A stretch of DNA of 64,000 nucleotides. Source: an uncultured Mediterranea sp. GTDB taxonomy: Bacteria > Bacteroidota > Bacteroidia > Bacteroidales > Bacteroidaceae. The translations under genes were made by a program, and so were the position numbers. The notes beneath the pieces are model-generated. The model worked only from the letters and a program-made list of their open reading frames with translations, ran no database searches and was not told where the DNA came from. Below are positions 27,799-36,743 of the stretch, in pieces. The DNA lies in assembly GCF_902493215.1 (NCBI RefSeq), contig NZ_CABUOL010000015.1, positions 1-64,000 of the forward strand. Direction: 5' to 3'. Numbering within the stretch: position 1 is the first letter of the stretch; every line of letters begins with the position of its first letter.

Positions 27799-28896
27799 TT
27801 ACAAATCCTCTTCTACACTATCCAACTTCAGTTTATCACTGTCGTCACGTTTATCATAATATTGCTTACGCAACGGATTAGCCTTTGCCATAGCTTCATG
27901 CAGACGATTACGGTAAACATCGATAGCTACATATACTGCCTGACGGAACGAATCTTCAGAAGCGACACCCTGGCCTGCAATATCATACGCCGTGCCATGA
28001 GCTGGGGAAGTACGTACAACGGGCAAACCGGCCGTAAAGTTTACGCCCTCATCCATAGCCAGCGCCTTGAAAGGAGCCAAGCCCTGGTCATGATACATAG
28101 CCAATATACCGTCAAAATGAGAAAAGCTGCCCGATCCCATAAATCCGTCAGCGGGATAAGGTCCGAAGCAAAGCACACCTTCCTCAGTCATTTCCTTCAT
28201 CGCAGGAATGATAATATCTTCTTCCTCAGTACCCAGCAAGCCATTATCTCCTGCATGAGGATTGAGTGAAAGTACGGCGATTCGCGGAGCACCGATACCA
28301 AAATCCAGTTTCAGCGAACGATGGAAAATACGCATCTTTTCCTTTATCAGATCTTTAGTCAAGGAAGAAGCTATCTGACTTACAGGAATATGTCCGGTAA
28401 CCAACGCTACACGCAAATCATTCTTCATCAGAATCATCAACGCTTTCTCTCCTTCGCCTAACTGCTGCTCGATATATTCAGTATGACCCGGAAATTTAAA
28501 TTCCTCTGACTGAATGGTATGTTTGTTAATAGGAGCTGTAACGATTACATCGATCAATCCCTCCCTATACTCTTCAAAAGCTTTCTCCAAGGCCAATAGA
28601 GCTGCATGGCCGGCTTCGGCGTCAGGTTTCGAAAATTCCACCTTCACTTCCGTATCCAAACAGTTCACGATACTCAACTTATCTGGAGCAGCTTCTTTGG
28701 CCGAATCTATAATACTGAAATTTGTCGGCAGATCAAGTGCCTTGCGATGATAGGCAGCGACCTTGGGTGAACCATAGATAACGGGGGTACACAATTCAAG
28801 CATAGTAGGTTCTGCAAAGGTTTTCAGAATAACCTCATATCCTACTCCATTAATATCACCCTGAGTAATACCGACTCTTACTTTTCTATTTTCCAT
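27799..28896 (-). CDS. pdxA: 4-hydroxythreonine-4-phosphate dehydrogenase PdxA
   Basis: A 365 aa cytosolic enzyme of pyridoxal phosphate synthesis that oxidises 4-phosphohydroxy-L-threonine with NAD. Visible family features are GITQGDINGVGYEVI at the N-terminus, TAPINKHTIQSEEFKFPGHTEY (the metal and substrate loop, about 120-141), LNPHAGDNGLLGTEE and MYHDQGLAPFKAL (metal His). PVVRTSPAHGTAYDIAG closes the active site. It overlaps the upstream DUF4837 gene by 11 nt and precedes the regulator by 1 nt. Confidence 0.95.
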   Translation of the reverse strand: MENRKVRVGITQGDINGVGYEVILKTFAEPTMLELCTPVIYGSPKVAAYHRKALDLPTNFSIIDSAKEAAPDKLSIVNCLDTEVKVEFSKPDAEAGHAALLALEKAFEEYREGLIDVIVTAPINKHTIQSEEFKFPGHTEYIEQQLGEGEKALMILMKNDLRVALVTGHIPVSQIASSLTKDLIKEKMRIFHRSLKLDFGIGAPRIAVLSLNPHAGDNGLLGTEEEDIIIPAMKEMTEEGVLCFGPYPADGFMGSGSFSHFDGILAMYHDQGLAPFKALAMDEGVNFTAGLPVVRTSPAHGTAYDIAGQGVASEDSFRQAVYVAIDVYRNRLHEAMAKANPLRKQYYDKRDDSDKLKLDSVEEDL

Positions 28897-29965
28897 TGTT
28901 CTGTTCGTTTGTTACTACATCCGTCTTTTCTTTTCCCTCCTGAGCAGTTTGGTCTTCCGCCTGTACCTTTCCAGGCAAACGCAATGTATAAAGGGAAGCC
29001 TCCATCCGACGAACCAGATTACGTTTCAACTTATCAGGTGAGTAAATAAAGATTTCGGAAACGATAATACGCTGGTTCTTCTCATCCAGACGCATATGGG
29101 ACACAAAAGGTCCTCCCATAAAATCACCCTTGATGCGCCACAAGCCACGGGCTTCCAATGCATAGGCATCCTGCACCGTAATAGGACGTACATCCGTCAT
29201 CAGTGTATCAGTAGCCATATACATGCCTTCACGCGCACCCGGTATATTTTCTTTCATCACCGAATCACGTTTCTGCAGGAAATATTCCTTGGTAAACGTA
29301 TTCTTATCACGATAGGGGAAAGAATAGATTACGAAATTCTGGTCACCCGTTGCCGTATTCGTACCAGCCCAGAAGAAATTCTCGCCAGACTTATGGGCTG
29401 TAAGTTCACCAGGTACCCACACCTCACAACCGAACATTTTCTTTACTTCATTGTATACATAGTTATTATGTTTGGTTTCAAGCACTGTAATCTGACGGTT
29501 CATTTCCGCATGGGTAAAGAAGTCTATAATCGTCTGCTTGTTTTGCGTAACATATTCACCAAACGACTCTTCATCAGGTGCCTGAATGGTCAAAATAGCC
29601 TGAGGATAGGCATATACATCCTTGCCATACTTCATTTTAGGCTGGGTGTATATATTCTGAACATCAGCCACAATGATGTTACGTACCAACTTCAGCGTAG
29701 CATCATAATGTGTCGGCTCGGTATACATCATTCTGAACGAACGTTCCGACTGGGGAAGACCAGGTACATCGGTATCCAAAACATTGTATAGAGCTCTACC
29801 GGCCGGGCGCTCCCACATGTCTTGATCGATCACAACCAGTATTTCATATGCACGGCCGCTCGAAGTAGGCGTCAGTACACTTTTTCCGCCTTTTTTACCG
29901 CCACCACAAGAAACAAAAAGCAGTGACATGACAACGACACTGAAATAAAACAAGTGCTTTTTCAT
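28886..29965 (-). CDS. DUF4837 family lipoprotein
   Basis: A 359 aa lipoprotein with signal MKKHLFYFSVVVMSLLFVSC. The mature start is Gly/Lys-rich. The body matches DUF4837: YEILVVIDQDMWERPAG near 43-59, PQSERSFRMMYTEP near 77-90 and WRIKGDFMGGPFVSH near 272-286. Function unknown. It heads the operon with pdxA, the sigma54-type regulator, lptE and secG, with a TAnnTTTG box 24 nt upstream. Envelope location is inferred from the lipobox. Confidence 0.85.
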   Translation of the reverse strand: MKKHLFYFSVVVMSLLFVSCGGGKKGGKSVLTPTSSGRAYEILVVIDQDMWERPAGRALYNVLDTDVPGLPQSERSFRMMYTEPTHYDATLKLVRNIIVADVQNIYTQPKMKYGKDVYAYPQAILTIQAPDEESFGEYVTQNKQTIIDFFTHAEMNRQITVLETKHNNYVYNEVKKMFGCEVWVPGELTAHKSGENFFWAGTNTATGDQNFVIYSFPYRDKNTFTKEYFLQKRDSVMKENIPGAREGMYMATDTLMTDVRPITVQDAYALEARGLWRIKGDFMGGPFVSHMRLDEKNQRIIVSEIFIYSPDKLKRNLVRRMEASLYTLRLPGKVQAEDQTAQEGKEKTDVVTNEQNNGK

Positions 29966-29988
29966 ATTAGTTACCTTTTAAAATTTTA

Positions 29989-29996
29989 CAAAGCTA
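29989..29996 (-). promoter_or_regulatory. Promoter -7 box of the DUF4837-pdxA-secG operon
   Basis: Minus-strand TAGCTTTG, 24 nt upstream of the DUF4837 start, matching TAnnTTTG. Confidence 0.6.
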
Positions 29997-30039
29997 CAAA
30001 GAATGCCTCTATTCGCCATACCGAAGTTAATAATTTATA

Positions 30040-31080
30040 TTAATTCGCACCGCCCTCTTCCTGTTTGGCGGTTGACAACATTCCACATGCGGCAAAAATA
30101 TCTTCACCTCGAGAAGCACGTATCGTAGTAAACAGGCCATGTGAAGTGAGATAATCACGGAAACGAACCATTGTATCCATATCCGCCCCCTGCAAATCAA
30201 CATTAGGAATGGCATGGAAACGAATGAGGTTGATGCGGCAATCCAGCCCACGAAGAAGTTTCAGAAGTTCCTTGGCATAAGGCAAACTATCATTTACACC
30301 CTTGAAAACAATGTATTCGAAAGACAAACGGCGCTGTTTGCTGAAGTCATAGTGATGCAACAAGTCTACAATTTCCGTAATAGAAAAAGCCTTTTCAGCA
30401 GGCATCAGCTCTCTGCGTTGTAGAGGCAATGGCGAATGAAGGCTGACAGCCAGATGACAATCACTCTCCTCAATAAAACGTTTCAATCCCTTACGAAGTC
30501 CCACTGTCGAAAGCGTCACACGCTTCGGACTCCAACCATAGCCATAAGGAGCAGTCATCACTTCCAGTGCTTTCAACACTTCATCCAAATTGTCCAGCGG
30601 TTCGCCCATCCCCATCATCACGACATTGGTCAGTTTGTCGCGTTCGGGTAAAGAATGTATCTGATTTAAAATCTGTGCAGCGGTCAGATTGGCCGAGAAA
30701 CCCTGTTTGCCTGTCATGCAGAACTTGCAATTCATCTTACATCCCACTTGAGAAGACACACACAGGGTAGCCCTATCCGCATCGGGGATATAAACAGATT
30801 CGACATAATGATTTTCGCCTACCTGATATAAATATTTCACCGTCCCGTCTACCGAACGCATTGCTTCGACGGGCGCACTGGTACCAACTTCAAACAATTC
30901 TTTCATCAGGTCGCGATGTTTTAACGACAGGTTCGTAATTTCGTCAATCGACGCAACCTTCTTGTCGTACAACCACGATGCAATCTGCTTTGCCGAAAAA
31001 GCAGGCATTCCCAAACGCCCCACCACCGAACGAAGTTCGGCAAGCGTCATTCCCAATAAAGACTGTTTCTGCATATTCAT
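30040..31080 (-). CDS. rlmN: Dual-specificity RNA methyltransferase RlmN
   Basis: A 346 aa radical SAM enzyme that methylates C2 of A2503 in 23S rRNA and A37 in some tRNAs. The cluster-binding motif CKMNCKFC (Cys 114, 118, 121) lies in SSQVGCKMNCKFCMTG. GEPLDN and GVNDSLPYAKELLKLL (about 247-262) follow, and the conserved C-terminal Cys needed for resolution is in DIFAACGML. The start could be the first or third codon (both Met). The promoter is so close that the leader is only about 11-17 nt. Confidence 0.95.
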   Translation of the reverse strand: MNMQKQSLLGMTLAELRSVVGRLGMPAFSAKQIASWLYDKKVASIDEITNLSLKHRDLMKELFEVGTSAPVEAMRSVDGTVKYLYQVGENHYVESVYIPDADRATLCVSSQVGCKMNCKFCMTGKQGFSANLTAAQILNQIHSLPERDKLTNVVMMGMGEPLDNLDEVLKALEVMTAPYGYGWSPKRVTLSTVGLRKGLKRFIEESDCHLAVSLHSPLPLQRRELMPAEKAFSITEIVDLLHHYDFSKQRRLSFEYIVFKGVNDSLPYAKELLKLLRGLDCRINLIRFHAIPNVDLQGADMDTMVRFRDYLTSHGLFTTIRASRGEDIFAACGMLSTAKQEEGGAN

Positions 31081-31096
31081 ATGTCAAATCTTAGTG

Positions 31097-31104
31097 CAAA
31101 GATA
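31097..31104 (-). promoter_or_regulatory. rlmN promoter -7 box
   Basis: Minus-strand TATCTTTG, with TTG followed by 20 nt upstream as a possible -33 element. It lies just past the ppiD terminator. Confidence 0.65.
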
Positions 31105-31129
31105 CACATAAAGTTGCATAAAAACAACA

Positions 31130-31161
31130 GGAGTTGCCTGAGGAACATCTCAGGCAACTCC
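31130..31161 (-). terminator. Terminator after ppiD
   Basis: A 13-bp perfect stem GGAGTTGCCTGAG/CTCAGGCAACTCC with a 6-nt loop. On the minus strand it is followed by TGTTGTTTTTATG. Confidence 0.9.
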
Positions 31162-31196
31162 CGTCTTATATCAATATCCCAAACTTTGGGAAACTA

Positions 31197-33338
31197 TCAG
31201 AAGAACAAGTAACGTTCGTCTTTCACCTGACCATTCAGATAAAGGTCATTGATGAATTGTCTTACAACCAAGTTGGTATACATACCCTGAAGTTTCTCTA
31301 CCTCAGCCTTCTCATCGTAAGTTTCATTCAACTTCTCTTCTGCATAAGGTTGAAGTACAAACACACCGGCATTACCCTTGATAGGTGCGCTCAACTGGTT
31401 CATAGCACCTGTAGAAGCGTATGCACTGACTAGCGGTTCGCTGCTGCGCAATGCAGAAACGAAAGCGGAAGCATCGAAAGTCACATGTTTTACAGAATCG
31501 GAAACCGCATTGGCAAGAGCCTTGTATTGGTCGAAAGTCGTAGCATTGGCAGCCTTCATATCAGCCATGATTTTCTCAGCCTTCTTGTCGCGAACCAGTT
31601 GCATTCTCAGTTCGTTATGAACAGCAGCCAACGAGCGATAGCCTTCGGGAGCAACTGAAACCAGACCAACTACCATCATGTGGTCGTTCTCACCACACTC
31701 ATACAAGCCTGAAACCTCGCCGGGTTTCGCAGAGAACACCCAACGGAGCGCCTCTTTAGTACCACGCACACCACCAATGGTATGTTCTGCGCTATAAAGA
31801 TCCGTACGGTCGAGCAGACGATAACCTGCATCTTCTGCATTGGCCACCATCTTGTCCAACGTATTGTTGGCTGCAATGAACTGACTGAAGTCATTGTATG
31901 CCTTGCTGTAGGTTTCCTTACTGAACTCTACGGCACGTTTCACCACTGCCACTTTATACTTATCCTTATAAGCTTTCTTGCCGGTTACCTGCAGAATGAC
32001 ACTGCCTTGCCCCAAAGTGAGGTTCTGCAATTCGTTAGTTTCTGCAGTAGTAACAGCTGTGATATATTTCAAATTGTCACCATCAATCTGTGCACCTTCA
32101 TAATTGGCAGAAGTAATCCATACAGACTCACCTGTCTGACCATATTTCTTGGCAATTTCTGCGAAATCGGCTCCGCCTTTGATGGCATTGTAGATACTGT
32201 CGGCCAATGTCTTTGTCTTTTCAGGAGTTTCAGCTGCAACCTGAATCTGACGATATTGGATTGAGTCAGGCATAGAAGCTTTTGCCAATTTCTTGAACGA
32301 GTTCATCGTATTGTCGGCCACATTGTAATAAGGACCGTAAACTTCACCCATAGCAACCGAATCCAAACGTGCAACTACATCGCCCGGCAATGCTCTTGTC
32401 GTGCAATACAAATCGACATAAGGTTGCTCGGAGCCAGTAGAGCGAACAAGCGAAGCATAATCGGAAGAAGCGGCAGCCAACTGAGCTGTATATTCATCCA
32501 TCTCCTTACGCAATTCGGCCTTGTCTTCATCGCTGGCAGTTACCTGAATATCGATATATTTGATGTTGCGGGTTTCAACATACTGACGATATTGTTCTTT
32601 CTTCTCATCGTAAGCAGCCTTCAACTCGGCATCGGTCACTGTAATGGTTGAATCCACAATTGAAGAGTAAGGCACGGAAGCCAACAACATATCCTTCTGG
32701 TCAATGCGTCCGTCGAAAGCCATCTGTGCCTCCACGGGATTAGAAAGCAAAGACTTCGAAATGAGGTTGCTATATTTCTCCTGCAAACGAGTCTGAATAA
32801 GGGTCTTCTCGATGAAAGACCATACCTTATACATTGATTCATAATATTCGGCATACTGAGAGGGCATCTGTGCCGTGTTCATCTTGGCATAATCGGCGAG
32901 GAACTTCATCAGCATATCCTTGTCGAAAGCACCTGTCTGAGGATTACGGAAAGGTGACTGTGACAGCAAAGGATGAGTTCCTTCATTGATGATGGATTTG
33001 ATTTCTTCCTTGGAAACGGTCAAGCCCAGCTTTTCGGCTTCGGCTTCAATCAACTGGTTGTTGACATACGTACGCCACACTTCATCGCGCAGCTGGTTGA
33101 GCTGGTCGTCACTCAATGCATTCATACCGCTCGTAAACTTCACGACTTCTGCATATTCGTCTACCATTGACTGATAATCCTGAGCGGAGAGCACTTGTCC
33201 GTTCACTTCACCTATGTCCTGTGATTGATGCGGCTGGAGTACTCTCCAAGCGTCGCCTGCAATAAAGGCGAACAAAGCCAGACCCACCACAATCACCAAT
33301 AAAGGTCCTTTGGACCGAATGTTTTGTAATGTTGCCAT
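31197..33338 (-). CDS. ppiD: Periplasmic folding chaperone PpiD/SurA type
   Basis: A 713 aa protein anchored by one N-terminal helix (LLVIVVGLALFAFIAG, about 14-29) with the rest in the periplasm. The SurA-N-like chaperone region (about 35-220) includes NQLIEAEAEKLGLTVSKEEI. A PPIC/parvulin-like domain follows near 340-460 (RQIQVAAETPEKTKTLADSIYNAIKGG, positions about 358-384). The C-terminal half resembles a second, degenerate parvulin-like module. It assists folding of exported proteins near the Sec channel. It is the last gene of the coaX-to-ppiD minus-strand group, 124 nt after gldE, and is followed by a strong terminator. Confidence 0.9.
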   Translation of the reverse strand: MATLQNIRSKGPLLVIVVGLALFAFIAGDAWRVLQPHQSQDIGEVNGQVLSAQDYQSMVDEYAEVVKFTSGMNALSDDQLNQLRDEVWRTYVNNQLIEAEAEKLGLTVSKEEIKSIINEGTHPLLSQSPFRNPQTGAFDKDMLMKFLADYAKMNTAQMPSQYAEYYESMYKVWSFIEKTLIQTRLQEKYSNLISKSLLSNPVEAQMAFDGRIDQKDMLLASVPYSSIVDSTITVTDAELKAAYDEKKEQYRQYVETRNIKYIDIQVTASDEDKAELRKEMDEYTAQLAAASSDYASLVRSTGSEQPYVDLYCTTRALPGDVVARLDSVAMGEVYGPYYNVADNTMNSFKKLAKASMPDSIQYRQIQVAAETPEKTKTLADSIYNAIKGGADFAEIAKKYGQTGESVWITSANYEGAQIDGDNLKYITAVTTAETNELQNLTLGQGSVILQVTGKKAYKDKYKVAVVKRAVEFSKETYSKAYNDFSQFIAANNTLDKMVANAEDAGYRLLDRTDLYSAEHTIGGVRGTKEALRWVFSAKPGEVSGLYECGENDHMMVVGLVSVAPEGYRSLAAVHNELRMQLVRDKKAEKIMADMKAANATTFDQYKALANAVSDSVKHVTFDASAFVSALRSSEPLVSAYASTGAMNQLSAPIKGNAGVFVLQPYAEEKLNETYDEKAEVEKLQGMYTNLVVRQFINDLYLNGQVKDERYLFF

Positions 33339-33462
33339 TTTATTAATTGATTTTTATTTGTTTATTATTCTTTTTTCTGCAAATATTCATTTTAGCGCAC
33401 GAAGATACAAAAAATGCAAATACACTTCCATTTATTCCAAGAAAAATTACGTTTCTCCACAT

Positions 33463-34725
33463 TTATTCGACCACTTTCATTCGTACAAGCTCTATTTTGG
33501 TGGCTGTCACCTTGATTATCTTGAAATGAAACTTGTCAATCACCACTTCTTCATTCAGTTTCGGGAAACTTTGGTAAACACTCAGAATAAGGCCTCCTAT
33601 CGTCAGGTAATCGTCCGACTCAGGCAAATCCAAATCGAATGTCTCGTTGACCTTTTCTATTTCGAGACGGGCGGACAACAGATACTCATGTTCAGCTATC
33701 TGCCGGCAGACGTAGGATGTATTATCATGTTCGTCTTCGATATCACCAAAAATTTCTTCTACCAAATCTTCCAAAGACACAATCCCCGACGTACCACCAA
33801 ATTCATCGACCACAACAGCCAGCGTTTTTTTCTGCTGCATAAAGAGTTTCATCAGTTTATGGGCAGGCATGGTTTCAGGTACAATGGGCACCTCCTTCAC
33901 ATTGTTGTGCCAATCGGCCGGATTGCGAAACATTTCAGAAGAATGGATATATCCTATTATATTGTCTATGTTTCCCTTATACACCAAAATCTTGGACAAA
34001 CCAGACTCAATAAAGATATTCTTCAATTCGTCCAACGTAGCAGACATGTCGACGGCCACAATCTCCGTTCGCGGCACGATACAATCTCGTATTCTGACAT
34101 TCGAGAAATCCAAGGCGTTTTGGAAAATCTTGACCTCCGTATCCAGTTCTTCTTCATCGCTTGCATTTTCGATACTCGATTGCACAAAATAGTCCAAATC
34201 GACCTTACCAAATGCCCTGTCCGAATCTTCCTTGTTGATGCGCATACCTGCCAGACGCAGGAAAAGACACGAAAGTCCTGAAGCCAACTTGGAAATGGGG
34301 AAAAGTATAATATAACAAACCAATAAAGGGAAAGCAAAAATCTTGAGCACCAGATTGGGGTTGATCTTGAACAGATTTTTCGGAAGGAATTCCCCTGTAA
34401 CGAGTATAATCAAGGTAGAGATAATGGTCTGTATCAACACCTGCAGGAAATGGTTGTCAATGACACCCGCCAGCAGATAGCCTTCTATAATCTGAGCCAT
34501 CAGAATACCATAAATGACCAGGGCTATGTTGTTGCCCACCAACATCGTGGAGATAAAGTTATTGGGATTTCTGAAGAAGTAAGACAACACAGACGACGTC
34601 CACCCTTCACGTTTGTCCATCTCAAAGCGAAGTTTGTCCACCGAAACGAACGCAATCTCCATCCCTGAAAAGAAGGCGGAGAAAGCCATGGTCACCAACA
34701 AAGATATGATTATTCCCATACTCAA
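33463..34725 (-). CDS. GldE/CorC-like membrane protein with CBS pair
   Basis: A 420 aa protein. Four hydrophobic segments in about 5-165 form a CNNM/DUF21 domain (AFFSGMEIAFVSVDKLR). Two CBS motifs follow (about 190-310, with DCIVPRTEIVAVD and VVDEFGGTSGIVSLEDLVEEIFG). A CorC_HlyC domain closes the protein (about 330-415). Bacteroidota homologues are called gliding motility-associated GldE or hemolysin-family proteins; ion transport, possibly magnesium, is inferred from the wider family. No gliding genes are nearby. The gap to lptC is 5 nt. Confidence 0.87.
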   Translation of the reverse strand: MSMGIIISLLVTMAFSAFFSGMEIAFVSVDKLRFEMDKREGWTSSVLSYFFRNPNNFISTMLVGNNIALVIYGILMAQIIEGYLLAGVIDNHFLQVLIQTIISTLIILVTGEFLPKNLFKINPNLVLKIFAFPLLVCYIILFPISKLASGLSCLFLRLAGMRINKEDSDRAFGKVDLDYFVQSSIENASDEEELDTEVKIFQNALDFSNVRIRDCIVPRTEIVAVDMSATLDELKNIFIESGLSKILVYKGNIDNIIGYIHSSEMFRNPADWHNNVKEVPIVPETMPAHKLMKLFMQQKKTLAVVVDEFGGTSGIVSLEDLVEEIFGDIEDEHDNTSYVCRQIAEHEYLLSARLEIEKVNETFDLDLPESDDYLTIGGLILSVYQSFPKLNEEVVIDKFHFKIIKVTATKIELVRMKVVE

Positions 34726-34730
34726 AAAAA

Positions 34731-35363
34731 CTACTTGACCGTGTCGGCCTGCAACGTATCGGCTGGGGCCGTACCTGTCTCTTCATCGATATAGAAGATT
34801 CCGTTGGTCTTGAAGAATTTATATTTCGTCATCTGCTCGTCCGACTCAAACCCTACGGCATATATTATCTGGTCGGGTTGTTCAATACGAACCTGCCTGT
34901 CCGAATAGACTTTCTTCTTATTCTGATCCCAAAACAACAAGTCTGTATCAAACTTTTCTCCTTTCAGATTGCGGATATGCACATTGCTCATCAGTTTCCA
35001 AAGCTTCTGTTTGTCGTAATAGTAAGCCGTATCGGCTTCAATGCTGGCTTCCACCTGAAAAAGGGAATCGAACTTCTCTACATATACCCCTTTCTCGAAG
35101 GCCCAATAGGAAGGCGACTTGCGGTCGTACACTTTCCACTCTTCAGCGTTTACGCGATAGCGGATAATGCCCGAATCGGATACAAGCGTCACCACTCCAC
35201 GCGTATCCATCACAGGCAAGGAGTCGCGCTCGGTAATGGCTTCCCCCAATTCCTTCTTGCGGCCCGAACAGGAAGAAAATAAAACAAGCATAACCATTGC
35301 CCCGACGGCAATGGTTATGCTCAACATTCTATATTCGTTCAATCGAAAAGTTTCTGAAGACAT
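34731..35363 (-). CDS. lptC: LPS export protein LptC
   Basis: A 210 aa protein with an N-terminal hydrophobic segment ending in LFSSCSG, which could act as a membrane anchor or lipobox. VVTLVSDSGIIRYRVNAEEWKVYD and later ADTAYYYDKQKLWKL, then ERDSLPVMD, match the LptC beta-jellyroll in which strands carry LPS across the periplasm. ATG at 35363 is chosen because it falls 5 nt after the TPR gene stop; an in-frame ATG further upstream would overlap it. Co-located with lptE (in the adjacent operon) and lpxK, consistent with envelope biogenesis. Confidence 0.85.
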   Translation of the reverse strand: MSSETFRLNEYRMLSITIAVGAMVMLVLFSSCSGRKKELGEAITERDSLPVMDTRGVVTLVSDSGIIRYRVNAEEWKVYDRKSPSYWAFEKGVYVEKFDSLFQVEASIEADTAYYYDKQKLWKLMSNVHIRNLKGEKFDTDLLFWDQNKKKVYSDRQVRIEQPDQIIYAVGFESDEQMTKYKFFKTNGIFYIDEETGTAPADTLQADTVK

Positions 35364-35367
35364 ACCA

Positions 35368-36690
35368 TTATCTGATGGTTGTGCTCTCACCGATCCAACC
35401 TTCAACAGTGATGCGGTCGCCAGTCTTGTAACCCAACATGAAGAGGTCTTTAGTTTCGGGCAAGTGTGCAGAGTAAGTCTTGATCAGCTCATTGGCCTGA
35501 TCGGCTACAGAAGGATCTACCGACTTGGCTTTCTGAAGCTTGTCGAGAACTACATAATAAGTACACTTGTTCAGAGCAGGTTCGTCGTTCCAACGAGGAT
35601 TGGAGCCGTAAGCCTGAGCCAGGAGGATGTAAGCGTTACCATAGTTTTCGTTGAAGCTGATGGCTTTGTAGCAATAGCTGCGTACCTGAGCCCATTTTTT
35701 GGCAACGAACATGGCACCAGCGGCAGCATAAGCCATTTCGGCTTTCTTCGCATTGTCTGTTTCCATACCCATAGCCTCATCGAAATACTTAACGGCTGTT
35801 TCGTAGTCACCCTTCTTGTATGCCTGATAACCGCAACCTACAGCTGCATCGGCAGTCGGGTCAATCTTGTACATATAGTAAGATGCCTGGAAATAGGCTT
35901 CGCTTTCTGTACACTTCATCATCTTCAGTACATTGATGGCTTTCTTCAGGAAAGTGGAATCATTCTGATTGGCTTCTACCTGAGGACCATAGATTTTCTG
36001 CAAAGACTCGCAATCGGCTACACCACTGTTGATAAAGATAGCGTCAACTGTTTGCTTCATCTTCTCCAGATTGCCTTTCTTGGCAGCATTTGTTTCAGCA
36101 GCAAGTGCATCATTCAAGAACTTGCCTACATTGAGGTAATCCTGGAAGAACTGTTCAGTATGAGTGGCATCAGCTTTTACGATGCGCATGGAAGCGTCCA
36201 TAAAGTAATAGAAGATGGGGCTCCAGGTTTCTGCCTTGTCAGTCTCGACAGACTCTTTCAACCAAGCATAAGCCTGCTTCACATCAGGTTTCGGAGCATA
36301 AGTCAGATAATCGATAGCCTTACGTCCCAAAGCTCCGGCTACAGAATAGGTCAATCTGGTACCTTTAGCCGTAAATTCGGGCATATATTTCATCTTCTGA
36401 TCGTGTACAAACATCAGTTCATCGAAATACTTCTTGTATTCGGCGGAGTTACGGTCCTTGATAGGTTTCATCAAAGCGCCCAAGATGTCTTCCGCATCTG
36501 TAAATGTATAGAATCTCAGTGTCGGACATTCCTTCAACACCGCCATACAGGGGAGATAGGCATCCTTGTAATTTTTAGCCTTTACAGCTTCGTGAGAGAT
36601 ACTGCTGTTGGCATTACAGTCGTTTTGTGCGTAAGCGCCGGCTGCTCCACCCGAAAGGAGCAAGACCGCTACAAGCGTCTTAATTTTCAT
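35368..36690 (-). CDS. Exported TPR protein
   Basis: A 440 aa protein with signal peptide MKIKTLVAVLLLSGGAAGAYA. The mature part is helical. Repeat pairs are clearest in about 260-380 (AYQAYKKGDYETAVKYFDEA, then AYAAAGAMFVAKKWAQVRSY, then NYGNAYILLAQAYG), which fit TPR units. The C-terminal segment TGDRITVEGWIGESTTIR is beta-like. Likely a periplasmic scaffold; partners are unknown. It is tightly packed with lptC and an outer-membrane protein gene. Confidence 0.8.
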   Translation of the reverse strand: MKIKTLVAVLLLSGGAAGAYAQNDCNANSSISHEAVKAKNYKDAYLPCMAVLKECPTLRFYTFTDAEDILGALMKPIKDRNSAEYKKYFDELMFVHDQKMKYMPEFTAKGTRLTYSVAGALGRKAIDYLTYAPKPDVKQAYAWLKESVETDKAETWSPIFYYFMDASMRIVKADATHTEQFFQDYLNVGKFLNDALAAETNAAKKGNLEKMKQTVDAIFINSGVADCESLQKIYGPQVEANQNDSTFLKKAINVLKMMKCTESEAYFQASYYMYKIDPTADAAVGCGYQAYKKGDYETAVKYFDEAMGMETDNAKKAEMAYAAAGAMFVAKKWAQVRSYCYKAISFNENYGNAYILLAQAYGSNPRWNDEPALNKCTYYVVLDKLQKAKSVDPSVADQANELIKTYSAHLPETKDLFMLGYKTGDRITVEGWIGESTTIR

Positions 36691-36743
36691 TGTATTTAAA
36701 ATTTTTAGTTGTTATACTTTGTCTATTCAATGTCTTCATCTTA